Positions 8,009-17,991 are shown, counted from the first letter of the stretch. The stretch is DNA of 64,000 nucleotides from Bacteroidetes bacterium ADurb.Bin174 (GCA_002070265.1 MWCX01000088.1:98389-162388); one strand, 5' to 3'. Program-made: numbers and translations. The notes: generated from the sequence alone by a model not told the origin.

Positions 8009-9118
8009 TTTCAATTTTTCTATAAATAATTTGGCATCTCCCATGGGGAGGGAAAGCGGAGGTAACAATCTGATGATGTTTGTTCCCGAAACACCGGTAA
8101 ATATTTTTTGTTCAAAGAGCAAACGACTTCTGATATCTTTTATCGGTTCTTCAAATTCTAATCCTATCATCAATCCCAAACCACGCACTGCTTTGATCTG
8201 GGGAATTTGTTTCAGTTCAGACACTAAAAATTTACCAACTTTCTGAGCATTCTGAACAAGACTTTCCGCTTTCATGATATCCAACACTGCAATTGCTGCA
8301 ACACAAGCTAGGTGGTTACCCCCGAATGTAGTCCCTAAGAGACCGTGCGAAGGTTTAAATATAGGACTAATTAACACACCGCCTATGGGATAACCGTTTC
8401 CCATACCTTTGGCGGTAGTGATTAAATCAGGGCGGATACCGGCATGCTGATGGGCAAAGAACTTTCCACTTCTGCCGTAACCCGACTGTATTTCATCAAG
8501 AATCAAAACAGTTCCCGTGGCTTTACAAGCATCGCTCAATTGATTCAGGAAATGGGCATCAGGTATTTGAATGCCGCCAATACCCTGAATTCCCTCGATG
8601 ATTACGGCACAAACATCTCTTTTATCTAAAGAATTTCTTACTCTATCAATATCGTTGAGATCAAAAAACTCAACTTCCAAACCTTCATTGATAGGAGCAA
8701 TTATTTTGGGATTATCAGTAACTCTTGCCGCTATTGAAGTGCGTCCGTGAAAACTCTTTTTGAATGAAATTACTTTTTTTCTTCCATTATGGAAAGAAGC
8801 TAATTTCAAAGCATTCTCATTGGCTTCCGCACCGGAGTTCACCAAAAAAAGTGCATAATCCTCGTATCCTGAGATTTTCCCGAGTTTTTCAGCCAATTCA
8901 TGCTGAAATTTATTAACAATCGTATTGGAATAAAAGATAAGTTTTTCAGCCTGACTTTTTAATTTCTGAACAAAAAACGGATGTGAATGACCTACTGATA
9001 TAACAGCATGTCCACCGTAAAAATCAAGATATTCTATACCCAGTTTATCATAAGTTCTACACCCTATTCCCTTTTCAATTTCAACATCAAACACCGGATA
9101 CACATCAAAAGGTTCCAT
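7964..9118 (-). CDS. argD: Acetyl/succinyl-ornithine aminotransferase (class III)
   Basis: PLP enzyme of arginine synthesis, converting N-acylglutamate semialdehyde to N-acylornithine; Bacteroidetes commonly use succinylated intermediates. Key sequences: NSGAEANENALKLA near 100 (PLP phosphate), FHGRT near 125, ILDEIQSGYGRSGKFF near 205-220 (Asp for the pyridine N), and TTAKGMGNGYP near 235 with the Schiff-base Lys. The 384-residue length fits. No other arg genes are adjacent. Assigned as ArgD rather than GABA or lysine aminotransferase from overall pattern, which is not conclusive. Confidence 0.82.
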   Translation of the reverse strand: MEPFDVYPVFDVEIEKGIGCRTYDKLGIEYLDFYGGHAVISVGHSHPFFVQKLKSQAEKLIFYSNTIVNKFQHELAEKLGKISGYEDYALFLVNSGAEANENALKLASFHNGRKKVISFKKSFHGRTSIAARVTDNPKIIAPINEGLEVEFFDLNDIDRVRNSLDKRDVCAVIIEGIQGIGGIQIPDAHFLNQLSDACKATGTVLILDEIQSGYGRSGKFFAHQHAGIRPDLITTAKGMGNGYPIGGVLISPIFKPSHGLLGTTFGGNHLACVAAIAVLDIMKAESLVQNAQKVGKFLVSELKQIPQIKAVRGLGLMIGLEFEEPIKDIRSRLLFEQKIFTGVSGTNIIRLLPPLSLPMGDAKLFIEKLKLVLQHEPADVSNAF

Positions 9119-9212
9119 ATTAATAGCTTTATTTTTAATCAGTTAAAGACAGAGTGTCCATTAACGTCAAACCATATCAGTTCAAACGGACAAAATCAAA
9201 TGATGGATTTAA

Positions 9213-10154
9213 TCATAAAATTGTTGCAATGCGCAATCCGATAAAGATAGCATATAACACTAGGAATAAGACTCCGCCCCATCTTTTGATGCTCCTTTCT
9301 TTGTTGGAATAAACAAAGAAAAGCACCAATACACCGCCGATTATCGTCACAAGCAAATCAGTGACAATATTTGGATAGATCGGTAAAGGCTTGATAATCG
9401 AACTAACAGACAAAATGAAGAAAATATTAAAGATGTTGGAACCTATCACATTTCCCAGGGCAATATCGGAGTTCTTCTTATACGCCGCTACTACTGAGGT
9501 TGCCAGCTCGGGAAGGGATGTTCCAAGTGCAACAATAGTAAGTCCAATGACAGCTTCGGAGATTCCTATTTTTGTCGCAATGTTTACTGCAGAAGGTACA
9601 ATCATTCGCCCACCGACAACCAGTAATGCAAGTCCGCCGACAATAAGTACTACCGACTTCCAAATTTTCATGGGTTTGAAATCTTCAATCTGTTCTTTTT
9701 CAGGAAACTTCAAAGCATTTCTTACAGTAACATATAAAAACAACAAGAAAAACAACATCAGCACCAGGCCATCAATCCTTGAAAGGACACCGTCAACAGT
9801 TAGTAATAAAACCATGACCGGAGCCAAAATACTTAAAGGTATATCGAATCTCCTGGAACTTATTCGAGAGGAAATCGGATAAATAGTAGCAGATATACCC
9901 AATATGATAAAAACATTGACCATATTGCTGCCAATAATATTTGTCAAAGCAATATCAGTAGAGCCATGTTTTCCTACTGCCACCAGGTTGACGACCAACT
10001 CAGGCGCCGAAGTACCAAAGGCAACTATGGTCAAGCCGATGATTAAATCCGATACTTTCAATCTTTTTGCTAAACCGGCCGAACCATCAACTAAAAAATT
10101 TGCTCCGGCTATCAGCAGAGCAAATCCTACAATTATTAATACATAATCCATCAT
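9213..10154 (-). CDS. Calcium/sodium antiporter, CaCA family
   Basis: A 313-residue inner-membrane cation exchanger of the YrbG type. The two inverted alpha-repeats are plain: GLTIVAFGTSAPELVVN near 40-56 and GLTIVALGTSLPELATS near 203-219, each with the ion-binding Glu, and GSNMVN / GSNIFN motifs follow. Ten hydrophobic segments are expected. The start is either of two tandem ATGs (10154 or 10151). Only 12 bp upstream lies the stop of a truncated Na/Pi cotransporter remnant, so this gene may now be driven by that gene's promoter. Confidence 0.92.
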   Translation of the reverse strand: MMDYVLIIVGFALLIAGANFLVDGSAGLAKRLKVSDLIIGLTIVAFGTSAPELVVNLVAVGKHGSTDIALTNIIGSNMVNVFIILGISATIYPISSRISSRRFDIPLSILAPVMVLLLTVDGVLSRIDGLVLMLFFLLFLYVTVRNALKFPEKEQIEDFKPMKIWKSVVLIVGGLALLVVGGRMIVPSAVNIATKIGISEAVIGLTIVALGTSLPELATSVVAAYKKNSDIALGNVIGSNIFNIFFILSVSSIIKPLPIYPNIVTDLLVTIIGGVLVLFFVYSNKERSIKRWGGVLFLVLYAIFIGLRIATIL

Positions 10155-10166
10155 TGGATGAAAAAT

Positions 10167-10271
10167 TTATAAAGCAGCTTTCTGCAAACCCTCACTCATG
10201 GTTTTCATTCCAAAAAGGAAGAGACCAAGAGAACCAATCAACATCATGGAATCTAATAAAGAATAATTCAT
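10167..10271 (-). pseudogene. N-terminal remnant of a Na/Pi cotransporter
   Basis: A 34-codon frame begins MNYSLLDSMMLIGSLGLFLF and continues GMKTMSEGLQKAAL before TAA. This is the characteristic start of Bacteroidetes Na/Pi cotransporters (first membrane helix plus GMKxMSEGLQK), which normally run beyond 550 residues. Everything after that point is missing; the next gene starts 12 bp later. The C-terminal half of a complete member of this family is present at 63432-64000, so the genome has an intact candidate. A deletion that joined the promoter and first codons to the antiporter is the simplest reading; a functional 34-residue membrane peptide is possible but less likely. Confidence 0.68.
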
Positions 10272-10473
10272 GCTGAGATTGATTTAATTTGATAAATCTG
10301 TTTTGGAATTAAAAAAGTCATAAAACCATCACACAATTGTTTTGGACAAAACATTCCGAAAAGTGGCACAAAAATACTTTAAATAAGTAAAAACGCAAAT
10401 TATTATCAAATTATTAATATTAATTTTACGGAAGTTTTTTCTAATTTATGATTCACTTGCAACCATTTACAAC

Positions 10474-12141
10474 ATGAGCAAAAATATCACGATTTATTGT
10501 AGAAATACGAATTCTTACCATGATTTCCGGATAGGAACTACCTTGCTTAACATTGCAACCCAATTGAATATTCGTTTGAAACACGACATTGTGGCAGCCA
10601 GGGTCAATTATAAAACCGAGGGCTTGAATTTTCCGATATACAAACCCAAGGATATAGAATTCATTGATGTCACTTGTAGTTCCGGGATGCGTGTGTATGT
10701 GCGTACCCTAAGTATGGTGTTGGCTTATGCCACCAAAAAATTGTTTCCGAAAGCTGTACTCAGCATTGTACATGCGATTTCGAAAGGATATTATTGCCGT
10801 ATTGAGCATTTAGGACATAAAATATCAAAAAAGGACATCGAGCTTATCAAAGCAGAAATGAAAAAAATCATTGAAGCTGGAGAAAAAATCATTGAAGAAG
10901 AAAAGCAGGTCACAGAAGCAAAAAAAATCTTTGCAAAACAATATAACGGATATGAGAGCATGTCTCTTTTCGAGACCATCAATACCCCATACATGAAATA
11001 CTTCAGAATCAATAATTATGTTGATTATTACAATGGTGTGTTGTTGCCCTCCACTGACAAACTGCACCTTTTCGATTTGATCCCTTACTATGACGGTATA
11101 TTGTTGCGTATCCCAAATAAAAACAATCCATCTCAATTGGAAGAATTTGAAGAAATGCCCAAGCTATTCGATATATTCAAGGAACATGTAAGCTGGAACA
11201 AAATTATCAATGTCAGTACAATTGGAGAATTTAACGTAGCTTGCAGGAATAAAAAAGCATTCGATTTGATTAAAATCGCCGAAGCCTTACATGAGAAAAA
11301 AATTGCTCGTATTACTGATACGATTGAGAAAAATGCCTCCATAAAAGTCATCTTGGTCTCAGGGCCTTCTTCTTCAGGGAAAACGACTTTTAGCAAAAGA
11401 TTATCCGTGCAGTTGATGGCAAGCGGCTTGAAACCTGTGATGCTGTCCATGGATAATTATTTTGTAGACCGGGAAAACACACCTGTCGATGAAAACGGTG
11501 AACATGATTACGAACATCTCCATGCCTTGGATTTGGATTTTTTCAATCAACAGATTCGACAATTAGTCAATCACGAAGAAATTGATTTACCGGTCTTTAA
11601 TTTCGAAACCGGAAAAAGAGAATACAGGGGGAAAAAACTCAAACTTACCAAAGAGTCCATTCTTATCATTGAAGGTATTCATGCCCTAAACCCTTCTTTA
11701 CTACCCAAGATTCCAAGAAAAAATACTTTTAAAATATATGTTTCGGCTTTAACGACCATTGCCATTGATAGCCACAATTGGATTCCAACCACAGACACAA
11801 GATTGTTGAGAAGAATTATCCGCGACCATCGCTATAGAAACTATTCAGCCCGAGAGACTATTGCGCGCTGGCCAAGCATCAGAAGGGGGGAAGACAAATG
11901 GATATTCCCATATCAGGAAGATGCCGACGTGATGTTTAACTCAGCATTGATTTTTGAATTGGCAGTATTGAAAAAATATGCAGAACCCGTTCTTTCAGAA
12001 GTGCCCAAATATTGCGATGAGTACGCCGAAGCATATCGCCTGATAAAATTTTTAGGCTTTTTTGCTTCCATCCCCGATCGGGAAATACCTCCCACTTCAT
12101 TACTCAGAGAGTTTACTGGGGGCAGCAGTTTTAGGTATTAA
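10474..12141 (+). CDS. TGS-domain nucleoside (uridine) kinase fusion
   Basis: A 555-residue cytoplasmic protein with an N-terminal region like the TGS/second additional domain of threonyl-tRNA synthetase (about 1-240) and a C-terminal P-loop kinase related to uridine kinase/phosphoribulokinase (about 290-500). The Walker A loop is GPSSSGKT (297-304); the substrate-side LSMDNYFVDRENTP follows near 325, and ILIIEGIHALNP near 395. This fusion is widespread in Bacteroidetes and Firmicutes and is usually annotated as nucleoside kinase; the precise substrate is not established. The next gene begins about 60 bp downstream. Confidence 0.88.
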   Translation: MSKNITIYCRNTNSYHDFRIGTTLLNIATQLNIRLKHDIVAARVNYKTEGLNFPIYKPKDIEFIDVTCSSGMRVYVRTLSMVLAYATKKLFPKAVLSIVHAISKGYYCRIEHLGHKISKKDIELIKAEMKKIIEAGEKIIEEEKQVTEAKKIFAKQYNGYESMSLFETINTPYMKYFRINNYVDYYNGVLLPSTDKLHLFDLIPYYDGILLRIPNKNNPSQLEEFEEMPKLFDIFKEHVSWNKIINVSTIGEFNVACRNKKAFDLIKIAEALHEKKIARITDTIEKNASIKVILVSGPSSSGKTTFSKRLSVQLMASGLKPVMLSMDNYFVDRENTPVDENGEHDYEHLHALDLDFFNQQIRQLVNHEEIDLPVFNFETGKREYRGKKLKLTKESILIIEGIHALNPSLLPKIPRKNTFKIYVSALTTIAIDSHNWIPTTDTRLLRRIIRDHRYRNYSARETIARWPSIRRGEDKWIFPYQEDADVMFNSALIFELAVLKKYAEPVLSEVPKYCDEYAEAYRLIKFLGFFASIPDREIPPTSLLREFTGGSSFRY

Positions 12142-12202
12142 GTTTCAAGCATAATAACTTGCAGTTTGTTTTCGTTATTTCTTATTCCTGTTTCATTCTA
12201 CC

Positions 12203-12583
12203 ATGCATTTTATCTCAAAATATTGGAAAACCATTTTAATAACCACGTTAATCCTGGTGCTGTCTTTTGTTAAAATCCCAGCCCTTGAACCCGATCCTAA
12301 GTTCACTCACACGGACAAGATTATTCATTTTGTCATGTATGCCGGACTAACAGTTGTGCTGATGCATGAATACTACCGTGATGAAAAATCGGATAAATCA
12401 AACCGAAAATTCTTGTTGATATGCTTGTCATTCCCTCTTTTCATCGGATTGTTTACAGAAACACTTCAAGGCGTGTTGGTTTATTACAGGGACGGCGACA
12501 TTTATGACATGATCAGCAATAGTTTTGGAGTGCTTGCCGGTTGGAGCATCTTTGCCTTTTTTAAAAAGAAAATTAAAACCTAA
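12203..12583 (+). CDS. VanZ-like membrane protein
   Basis: A 126-residue protein with four hydrophobic segments and the VanZ-family features DKIIHFVMYAGL (about 37-48), a GLFTETLQ motif (about 83-90) and RDGDIYDMISNSFGVLAG (about 97-114). VanZ relatives are linked to teicoplanin resistance in enterococci; in Gram-negative bacteria the function is unknown. No glycopeptide-resistance genes are nearby. It sits between the nucleoside kinase and dprA, all on the + strand. Confidence 0.85.
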   Translation: MHFISKYWKTILITTLILVLSFVKIPALEPDPKFTHTDKIIHFVMYAGLTVVLMHEYYRDEKSDKSNRKFLLICLSFPLFIGLFTETLQGVLVYYRDGDIYDMISNSFGVLAGWSIFAFFKKKIKT

Positions 12584-12616
12584 CATATATGATTTAACCT
12601 GTTTATTTGTTTGTTT

Positions 12617-13741
12617 ATGGATCTTGAAAAATTAAAATTTAGAATCGGCATCACGCTGATTAATGGCATTGGAAATAACTTAGCCAAAAATTTAATCGCA
12701 TATCTCGGTAGTGAAGAAGCTGTTTTCAAGGAAACCCAAAAAGGATTATCCAAAGTTCCCGGTATCGGTTCTTCTCTTGCTAAAGAAATTGTTAACCACA
12801 AAGAGGCGCTTTTAAGGGCTGAAAAAGAGATTGAATTTATCATGAAAAATAATATTCAATACCTTTACTATGCCGATAAAAACTATCCTTTTCGCCTTAA
12901 AGAATGTCCGGACGCACCTTTGCTTCTTTTCACCAAAACAGCCCGGAATCTCAATGACGGAAAATTTGTAAGTGTTGTTGGGACAAGGCGTGCAACTGCT
13001 TACGGGAAAGAGATTTGCAATCAATTTATTCATGCGTTGGCTGTTGTCCCTAACCTTGCAATCGTTAGCGGATTAGCCTATGGAATTGATATTTGTGCAC
13101 ACAAAGCAGCTCTCAATAACCACATCCCGACACTCGGTGTCATCGCACACGGACTTGACATAATCTACCCGCCCACCCATCGATCTATTGCCGTTCGCAT
13201 GCTCGAAAAGGGCGGATTGGTAACTGAATACTTAAGCAAAACTAATCCCGACCGGCCAAATTTTGTGCAACGTAACCGTATCATTGCCGGACTTTCGGAT
13301 GCTGTAGTTGTGGTTGAGTCAGGCATTAAAGGCGGCGCATTAATCACGGCAGGGTTAGCGAATGATTACAACCGCGATGTATTTGCTTTCCCCGGGAGGA
13401 TACATGATGAATGGTCGAAAGGATGTAACAACCTCATCCAACACAATCGAGCTGCTTTAATTCATTCAGCAGATGACTTCATTCAATTGATGGGATGGGA
13501 TGATGCGCTTACACCTAAGAAAAATATCGTTCAAACCGAACTTTTTACCACATTGAGTGATGAAGAAATGCAGATTTTTACGGTAATCAGGAAACACCCT
13601 GAAAGCATTCACGTGAATGAATTATCGATACTTTCTGCCATACCCTACAGCAAATTGACCGCTTTGTTGCTTCAAATGGAATTTAAGGGCTTGGTGAAAT
13701 GCTTGCCGGGAAATGTTTACAAAGCTGTTTTACCAGATTAA
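12617..13741 (+). CDS. dprA: DNA-processing protein DprA
   Basis: Loads RecA on incoming single-stranded DNA during natural transformation. The 374-residue protein has an N-terminal SAM/HhH-like region with VPGIGSSLAKEI, the Rossmann-like core with VVGTRRATAYG near 119, VSGLAYGIDICAHKAAL near 152-168, and VVVVESGIKGGALITAGLA near 233-251, then the C-terminal winged helix (about 310-370). The longest frame begins with TTG at 12611; the ATG at 12617 is preferred. No other competence gene is in view. Confidence 0.94.
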   Translation: MDLEKLKFRIGITLINGIGNNLAKNLIAYLGSEEAVFKETQKGLSKVPGIGSSLAKEIVNHKEALLRAEKEIEFIMKNNIQYLYYADKNYPFRLKECPDAPLLLFTKTARNLNDGKFVSVVGTRRATAYGKEICNQFIHALAVVPNLAIVSGLAYGIDICAHKAALNNHIPTLGVIAHGLDIIYPPTHRSIAVRMLEKGGLVTEYLSKTNPDRPNFVQRNRIIAGLSDAVVVVESGIKGGALITAGLANDYNRDVFAFPGRIHDEWSKGCNNLIQHNRAALIHSADDFIQLMGWDDALTPKKNIVQTELFTTLSDEEMQIFTVIRKHPESIHVNELSILSAIPYSKLTALLLQMEFKGLVKCLPGNVYKAVLPD

Positions 13742-13750
13742 AAAATATAA

Positions 13751-13900
13751 GGTTACATAGTGATTTCCAACATCAAAACCAAGGCATTTAAAACTTTCGA
13801 TGGTAAAAAATTAACCCAAGCTCCCTATTTCGACATAGATAGTACGGTAATCCGGGGAATTACCGCTATGATGCTCTCCGAATTGATTGATTTAGATTGA
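13751..13900 (+). pseudogene. C-terminal remnant of a NUDIX (CoA pyrophosphatase-like) hydrolase
   Basis: The frame opens after TAA 13748-13750 and ends at TGA 13898-13900. It reads about 49 residues ending QAPYFDIDSTVIRGITAMML then SELIDLD. The pattern PYFxIDxxxIxGxTAMMLSEL closely resembles the last residues of NUDIX-type CoA pyrophosphatases. No NUDIX box (GX5EX7REUXEEXGU) precedes it; dprA ends 10 bp upstream. A GTG at 13760 could start a 46-residue peptide but no function is expected. Identification is from motif memory, not a search. Confidence 0.5.
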
Positions 13901-13916
13901 TGATAAAAAAATGAAT

Positions 13917-13963
13917 ACCTGCTGATCTGAATTTTAAGTTTCGGATTCTACAGGTTTTATTTT
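13917..13963 (+). terminator. Probable terminator between dprA and the HTCS gene
   Basis: ACCTG (13917-13921) pairs with CAGGT (13951-13955), extended after an internal loop by ATCTGAA with TTCGGAT, and followed on the + strand by TTTTATTTT. It lies between convergent transcripts; the last bases overlap the HTCS stop codon at 13957. Confidence 0.5.
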
Positions 13964-16900
13964 GAGAAAACACTTGATTTATATGCCTTAGGGGTTTGTC
14001 CGGTATGCTTTTTAAAAACCCTGGTAAAATAAGCCGAATCTTTATAACCTACTTTATATGCTATCTCCATAAATGTGTAATCGGGACTTTGACTGATTAA
14101 TTCTTTTGCCTTGTTAATTTTCACCATATTGATAAATTCAGACGTATTCATATTGATGAGCGATTTTACCTTATTATGAAGATTAGACCTACTGATATGT
14201 AAAATATCTGTAATAAATTGAACATCCAAGTTTTCATTTTCGATATTGTCTTGAACAATTGCCAATAATTTTTCAATGAAAGCTTGCTCTTGATTCGTTT
14301 GAGGCAAATCCAAGCCTTCAAAACGGGCTATGTCCTTCAATCGAACTTTGAGTGCTTTGTGATTATTCAAGATATTATTTAGCCTGAGTTCCAATTCGGC
14401 TAAAAGAAATGGTTTGGTTACATAAGCATCTGCACCAACGGTTAAGCCCTCTAATTTTGCTTCCTTCGTATCTTTGGCAGTCAACATGATTACTGAAATA
14501 TGACATAAATCAATGTCAGTTTTGATTTTTCGGCATAATTCTATCCCGCTCATCACCGGCATCATAATGTCCGTAATGAGTATATCAGGTATCTTTAAAT
14601 TGATATAATCCCAAGTTTCTTTGCCATTCTCAAAACACTTCACATGAAATTTATCTTTAAAATGTTTCTGAAGCAACAACAACAAGTCTTTATTGTCTTC
14701 AGCAATCACCAAAGTGTATTCTTTGGCAGAAGGTTCTTCCTCTAAAATCAAGATATCGGATTCATGTGCTACATTCAAAACAGATTCATGCATTGTTTGA
14801 TCACCCTCTAACGGATTAGTTTCGACAACTGAGATACCGGCATTACTTTTATGAGGCAGGGTTACTTTAAACTCAGACCCTTTCCCCGGTTGGCTATCTA
14901 CAGTTATTTCCCCACCCAGCAATTTCACCAAACTTGCTGTTAATGCCAAACCTATACCGCTGCTTTCAACAATATCATCCGAAAAACCTTCGCTATAGAA
15001 GACCTCGAAAATTTTATCTGCTTTTCGCTTCGAAATGCCTGCTCCACTATCTCTTACAGAGATTTGAATTGTATTGTTATTCACTTGAAAAACAGTCCTG
15101 ATTTTTCCGTTATGGGGCGTATATTTTATAGCATTTGTCAATAAGTTGGTAATAATTTGCTCCAATTTATCAAAATCAAAAAATATTTCTGCCTGTACAT
15201 AACTAACCTTTATTTCCGGAACTATATTTTTCTTTTCAAACAGTGGTCTATATGTCTCTGTAATTTGATTGGCGAAATCAACAATATTACCCTTTGTCTG
15301 ATGTATTACAGCATGATCTGTTTCAATTTTGCGAAACTCCATCAATTGATTGACTAATGTCAACAACCTGTTTGCACTTCGTGTAATGGTTTGATGGACC
15401 TCATCATCTTTTTTCCCTGATTGCTTAGAAAGCATTTCTACAGAGGCAGTGATAATGCTGAGCGGGGTTTTAAACTCATGTGTAATGTAGGTAAAAAAAT
15501 TCATTTTATGTTGATGCAACAATTTCAGATTTTCATTCTCAATTTTTTCAATAGCTAATGCCATTTGCTCCTTTTGTCTATTTTTATAGGTTCTATAAAA
15601 ATAAAAAGTGATTCCAAACAAAATCAAACCATAAACAAGATAGGCATACCATGTTTCCCAAAACGGGGGATCAACTGTAATTCGTATAACCCGTTCTTCA
15701 CTCAATGCTCCATTGATCATATTGACAGCCCTCAAACGAAAAAGGTACTCACCGGGAGCAATATTGGTATAATTAGCTTGATTTTTAGTAGCCAAAGGTG
15801 ACCAACTGTCTTCTAAGCCTTCAAGATAATATTGATAAGCAATATCCGCTGAAGAATAATTGATAGATGCGAAATCAAGACTGAAAGAATTTTGATTATG
15901 TTGGAACCTCAAGCGTTCGGTAAAATCAATCTGTTTTTTGAGAATACCGGTTGAATCGGGAAGAACAACTTCATTGAAAACCCGCAAATCTGAAAAATAT
16001 AATTTAGGTGGAACTTGTGGTGTCACAATCGTTCGGGGATTAAACCATGTTAAACCGGTCACACTCCCAAAATAGATAATCTTATCATCCTTATAATAAG
16101 ATTTATAATTATATTGATTGCCGGCAATACCATGCTTTACATTGAAATGTATAGATGTAGAATCTCTAAAATTCAATCTACTGATACCCTTATTTGTACT
16201 GATCCAAAAGAAACCGTCATCATCTTCAACAATACCATAAACTATATTATCATTCAGCATGCTTGGCTTACAAGGTATAAAACACTCTTTTTCTGAATTA
16301 AATTTCATCAGTCCCCCGTTTCTTGTCCCAATCCAAATTTGTTTTGCTGAATCAATACAATAGCTTATGATCGAATTACTTGTCAAACCGGAATCATCAG
16401 ACTCCTTATAATGAGTCATCAATCCGATTTTGGATTTATCCAACACAAAAATGCCGTTGTCGTATGTACAAAACCATATTTTCCCGTTGGGTGCCGTAAA
16501 AATATCATATACAAAACTGCCGGCAAATTCATTCTCCCTGAATTTTGAAAAAGACTCGGTTTGTGTGTTTAATATGTCAACACCTGAAGGTGCGCCGACT
16601 AAAATGGTATCCGGAGAAAGAAAATGAAGTGCAAAAACAAAATTATCACTCAAGCTATTAGGTTTATCCGGATTTTGAATAAATCGCCTTGCTTTACCGG
16701 TTTTAATGTCAATTTTCGAAATCCCTCCCATAAAATGCCCTGCCCAACAAGTATTACCATCCATTAATAATGCATGCACATTATTGGAAGAAATAGTTTG
16801 ACTATTTTGTGAATCAAATTTTAAATGCTTAAAAGAAAGTTTTTCCGGATTATAAATAGCAATTCCTGCATCTTCAGTTGCTATCCATAAATTACCATCA

Positions 16901-17991
16901 TTGACTTTTGAAATAACACTTATAGCTTTGCCTTGCAAATCATTTGGATGATTGCCCGGCAATAAAGCATTAAATCCAATGCTTTGAGTTTTTACGATAT
17001 TCACTCCTCCGAAATAAGTTCCAAGAAAATGAATTCCATCTTTCAAATGGAAAATTTTATATATTGCATTATCATTAATTGTTCTGCTTTGTTTGTCGAA
17101 AGACTGTGTGAAGTGTTTGAAAGTATTGGTTTCAATATTGACAATATACAAACCACTCTCTGCCCCAATCCAATATTCGTCGGGATTATTACCACTTGCT
17201 ATGGTACGTATATAATATATTTTTGCATGTTGACAAACAGGAAGTTGATTAAATTGATGACTGTTTTCATCGAACAAATACACACCGTTTTCAAATGTTC
17301 CTAACCAAAGTTTTTTGTTTTCATCGAACCAAATATATGAAATGGCAGAAGCAAAAGTTTGCGGAGGAGTAAACGGATAAATAGCAATTTGTTCAAGTTT
17401 CCTATTAAACTTATAAAGATTACTTCTTGAAAACGCCCAATAAAAAGCAGAATCATCATGAATAATACCATGTAGCTGATCTTCTGTTTGAAATCTTGAA
17501 AGAGTATGCTTGTTATAATTATAAATAAAAGCACCATTATTTTCTGTGGTAATTAAAAGTTCACTGTCAAAACCTTCCCTCATAAGAGAAATATGTCCAA
17601 GAGATTTCCCTGCATGTACTAAATGAGTGAAATTATCCGTCTCAGCATTGTAAATTGCAAGTCCATTGGTTGTACCAACAAAAAGGATATTATCAGATGT
17701 ATAAACTAAACTGGTGACTGTATATGATGGCAAGGTTTGAAGATTCAAAGGATTATGCCTGTATTGTTTTATATTTTTCCCGTCGAACCTGTTTAAACCA
17801 ACCTCAGTTGCAAACCAAATAAAACCTTTATCATCTTGACATATATCATATACCGTATTATGAGTTAAGCCATTATCATTGGTTATATATTCAAAAGAAA
17901 AATTAGATTGCTCACCACTAATTTTAAGTGCACAAAAAATAAAACAAAAAAGACTGAATATAATTTTTAAATTACTACAGTAATTAGCCAT
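13957..17991 (-). CDS. Hybrid two-component system sensor-regulator (HTCS)
   Basis: A 1344-residue one-protein signalling system that senses an oligosaccharide in the periplasm and activates its PUL. Domains in order: signal peptide (about 1-26); a two-propeller sensor built of Reg_prop-type blades with IWF/LWIGT motifs (about 30-650); a Y_Y_Y domain (about 690-775); one membrane helix (about 780-799); HisKA with phospho-acceptor His838 in HEFKTP; HATPase with NAIKY and DSGAGIS near 953-986; receiver domain with phospho-acceptor Asp1141 in ITDIMMP; and a C-terminal AraC-type helix-turn-helix (about 1240-1340). All catalytic residues are present. It is transcribed away from the PUL, sharing a 261-bp intergenic region with the first PUL-side gene. 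The ligand is inferred, from the enzymes, to be an arabino-oligosaccharide. Confidence 0.94.
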   Translation of the reverse strand: MANYCSNLKIIFSLFCFIFCALKISGEQSNFSFEYITNDNGLTHNTVYDICQDDKGFIWFATEVGLNRFDGKNIKQYRHNPLNLQTLPSYTVTSLVYTSDNILFVGTTNGLAIYNAETDNFTHLVHAGKSLGHISLMREGFDSELLITTENNGAFIYNYNKHTLSRFQTEDQLHGIIHDDSAFYWAFSRSNLYKFNRKLEQIAIYPFTPPQTFASAISYIWFDENKKLWLGTFENGVYLFDENSHQFNQLPVCQHAKIYYIRTIASGNNPDEYWIGAESGLYIVNIETNTFKHFTQSFDKQSRTINDNAIYKIFHLKDGIHFLGTYFGGVNIVKTQSIGFNALLPGNHPNDLQGKAISVISKVNDGNLWIATEDAGIAIYNPEKLSFKHLKFDSQNSQTISSNNVHALLMDGNTCWAGHFMGGISKIDIKTGKARRFIQNPDKPNSLSDNFVFALHFLSPDTILVGAPSGVDILNTQTESFSKFRENEFAGSFVYDIFTAPNGKIWFCTYDNGIFVLDKSKIGLMTHYKESDDSGLTSNSIISYCIDSAKQIWIGTRNGGLMKFNSEKECFIPCKPSMLNDNIVYGIVEDDDGFFWISTNKGISRLNFRDSTSIHFNVKHGIAGNQYNYKSYYKDDKIIYFGSVTGLTWFNPRTIVTPQVPPKLYFSDLRVFNEVVLPDSTGILKKQIDFTERLRFQHNQNSFSLDFASINYSSADIAYQYYLEGLEDSWSPLATKNQANYTNIAPGEYLFRLRAVNMINGALSEERVIRITVDPPFWETWYAYLVYGLILFGITFYFYRTYKNRQKEQMALAIEKIENENLKLLHQHKMNFFTYITHEFKTPLSIITASVEMLSKQSGKKDDEVHQTITRSANRLLTLVNQLMEFRKIETDHAVIHQTKGNIVDFANQITETYRPLFEKKNIVPEIKVSYVQAEIFFDFDKLEQIITNLLTNAIKYTPHNGKIRTVFQVNNNTIQISVRDSGAGISKRKADKIFEVFYSEGFSDDIVESSGIGLALTASLVKLLGGEITVDSQPGKGSEFKVTLPHKSNAGISVVETNPLEGDQTMHESVLNVAHESDILILEEEPSAKEYTLVIAEDNKDLLLLLQKHFKDKFHVKCFENGKETWDYINLKIPDILITDIMMPVMSGIELCRKIKTDIDLCHISVIMLTAKDTKEAKLEGLTVGADAYVTKPFLLAELELRLNNILNNHKALKVRLKDIARFEGLDLPQTNQEQAFIEKLLAIVQDNIENENLDVQFITDILHISRSNLHNKVKSLINMNTSEFINMVKINKAKELISQSPDYTFMEIAYKVGYKDSAYFTRVFKKHTGQTPKAYKSSVFSK

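Noticed and set aside
9391-9882. 163-codon frame opposite the Ca/Na antiporter
   Set aside because: Mirror of a conserved membrane protein; long antisense frames are expected from its codon pattern.
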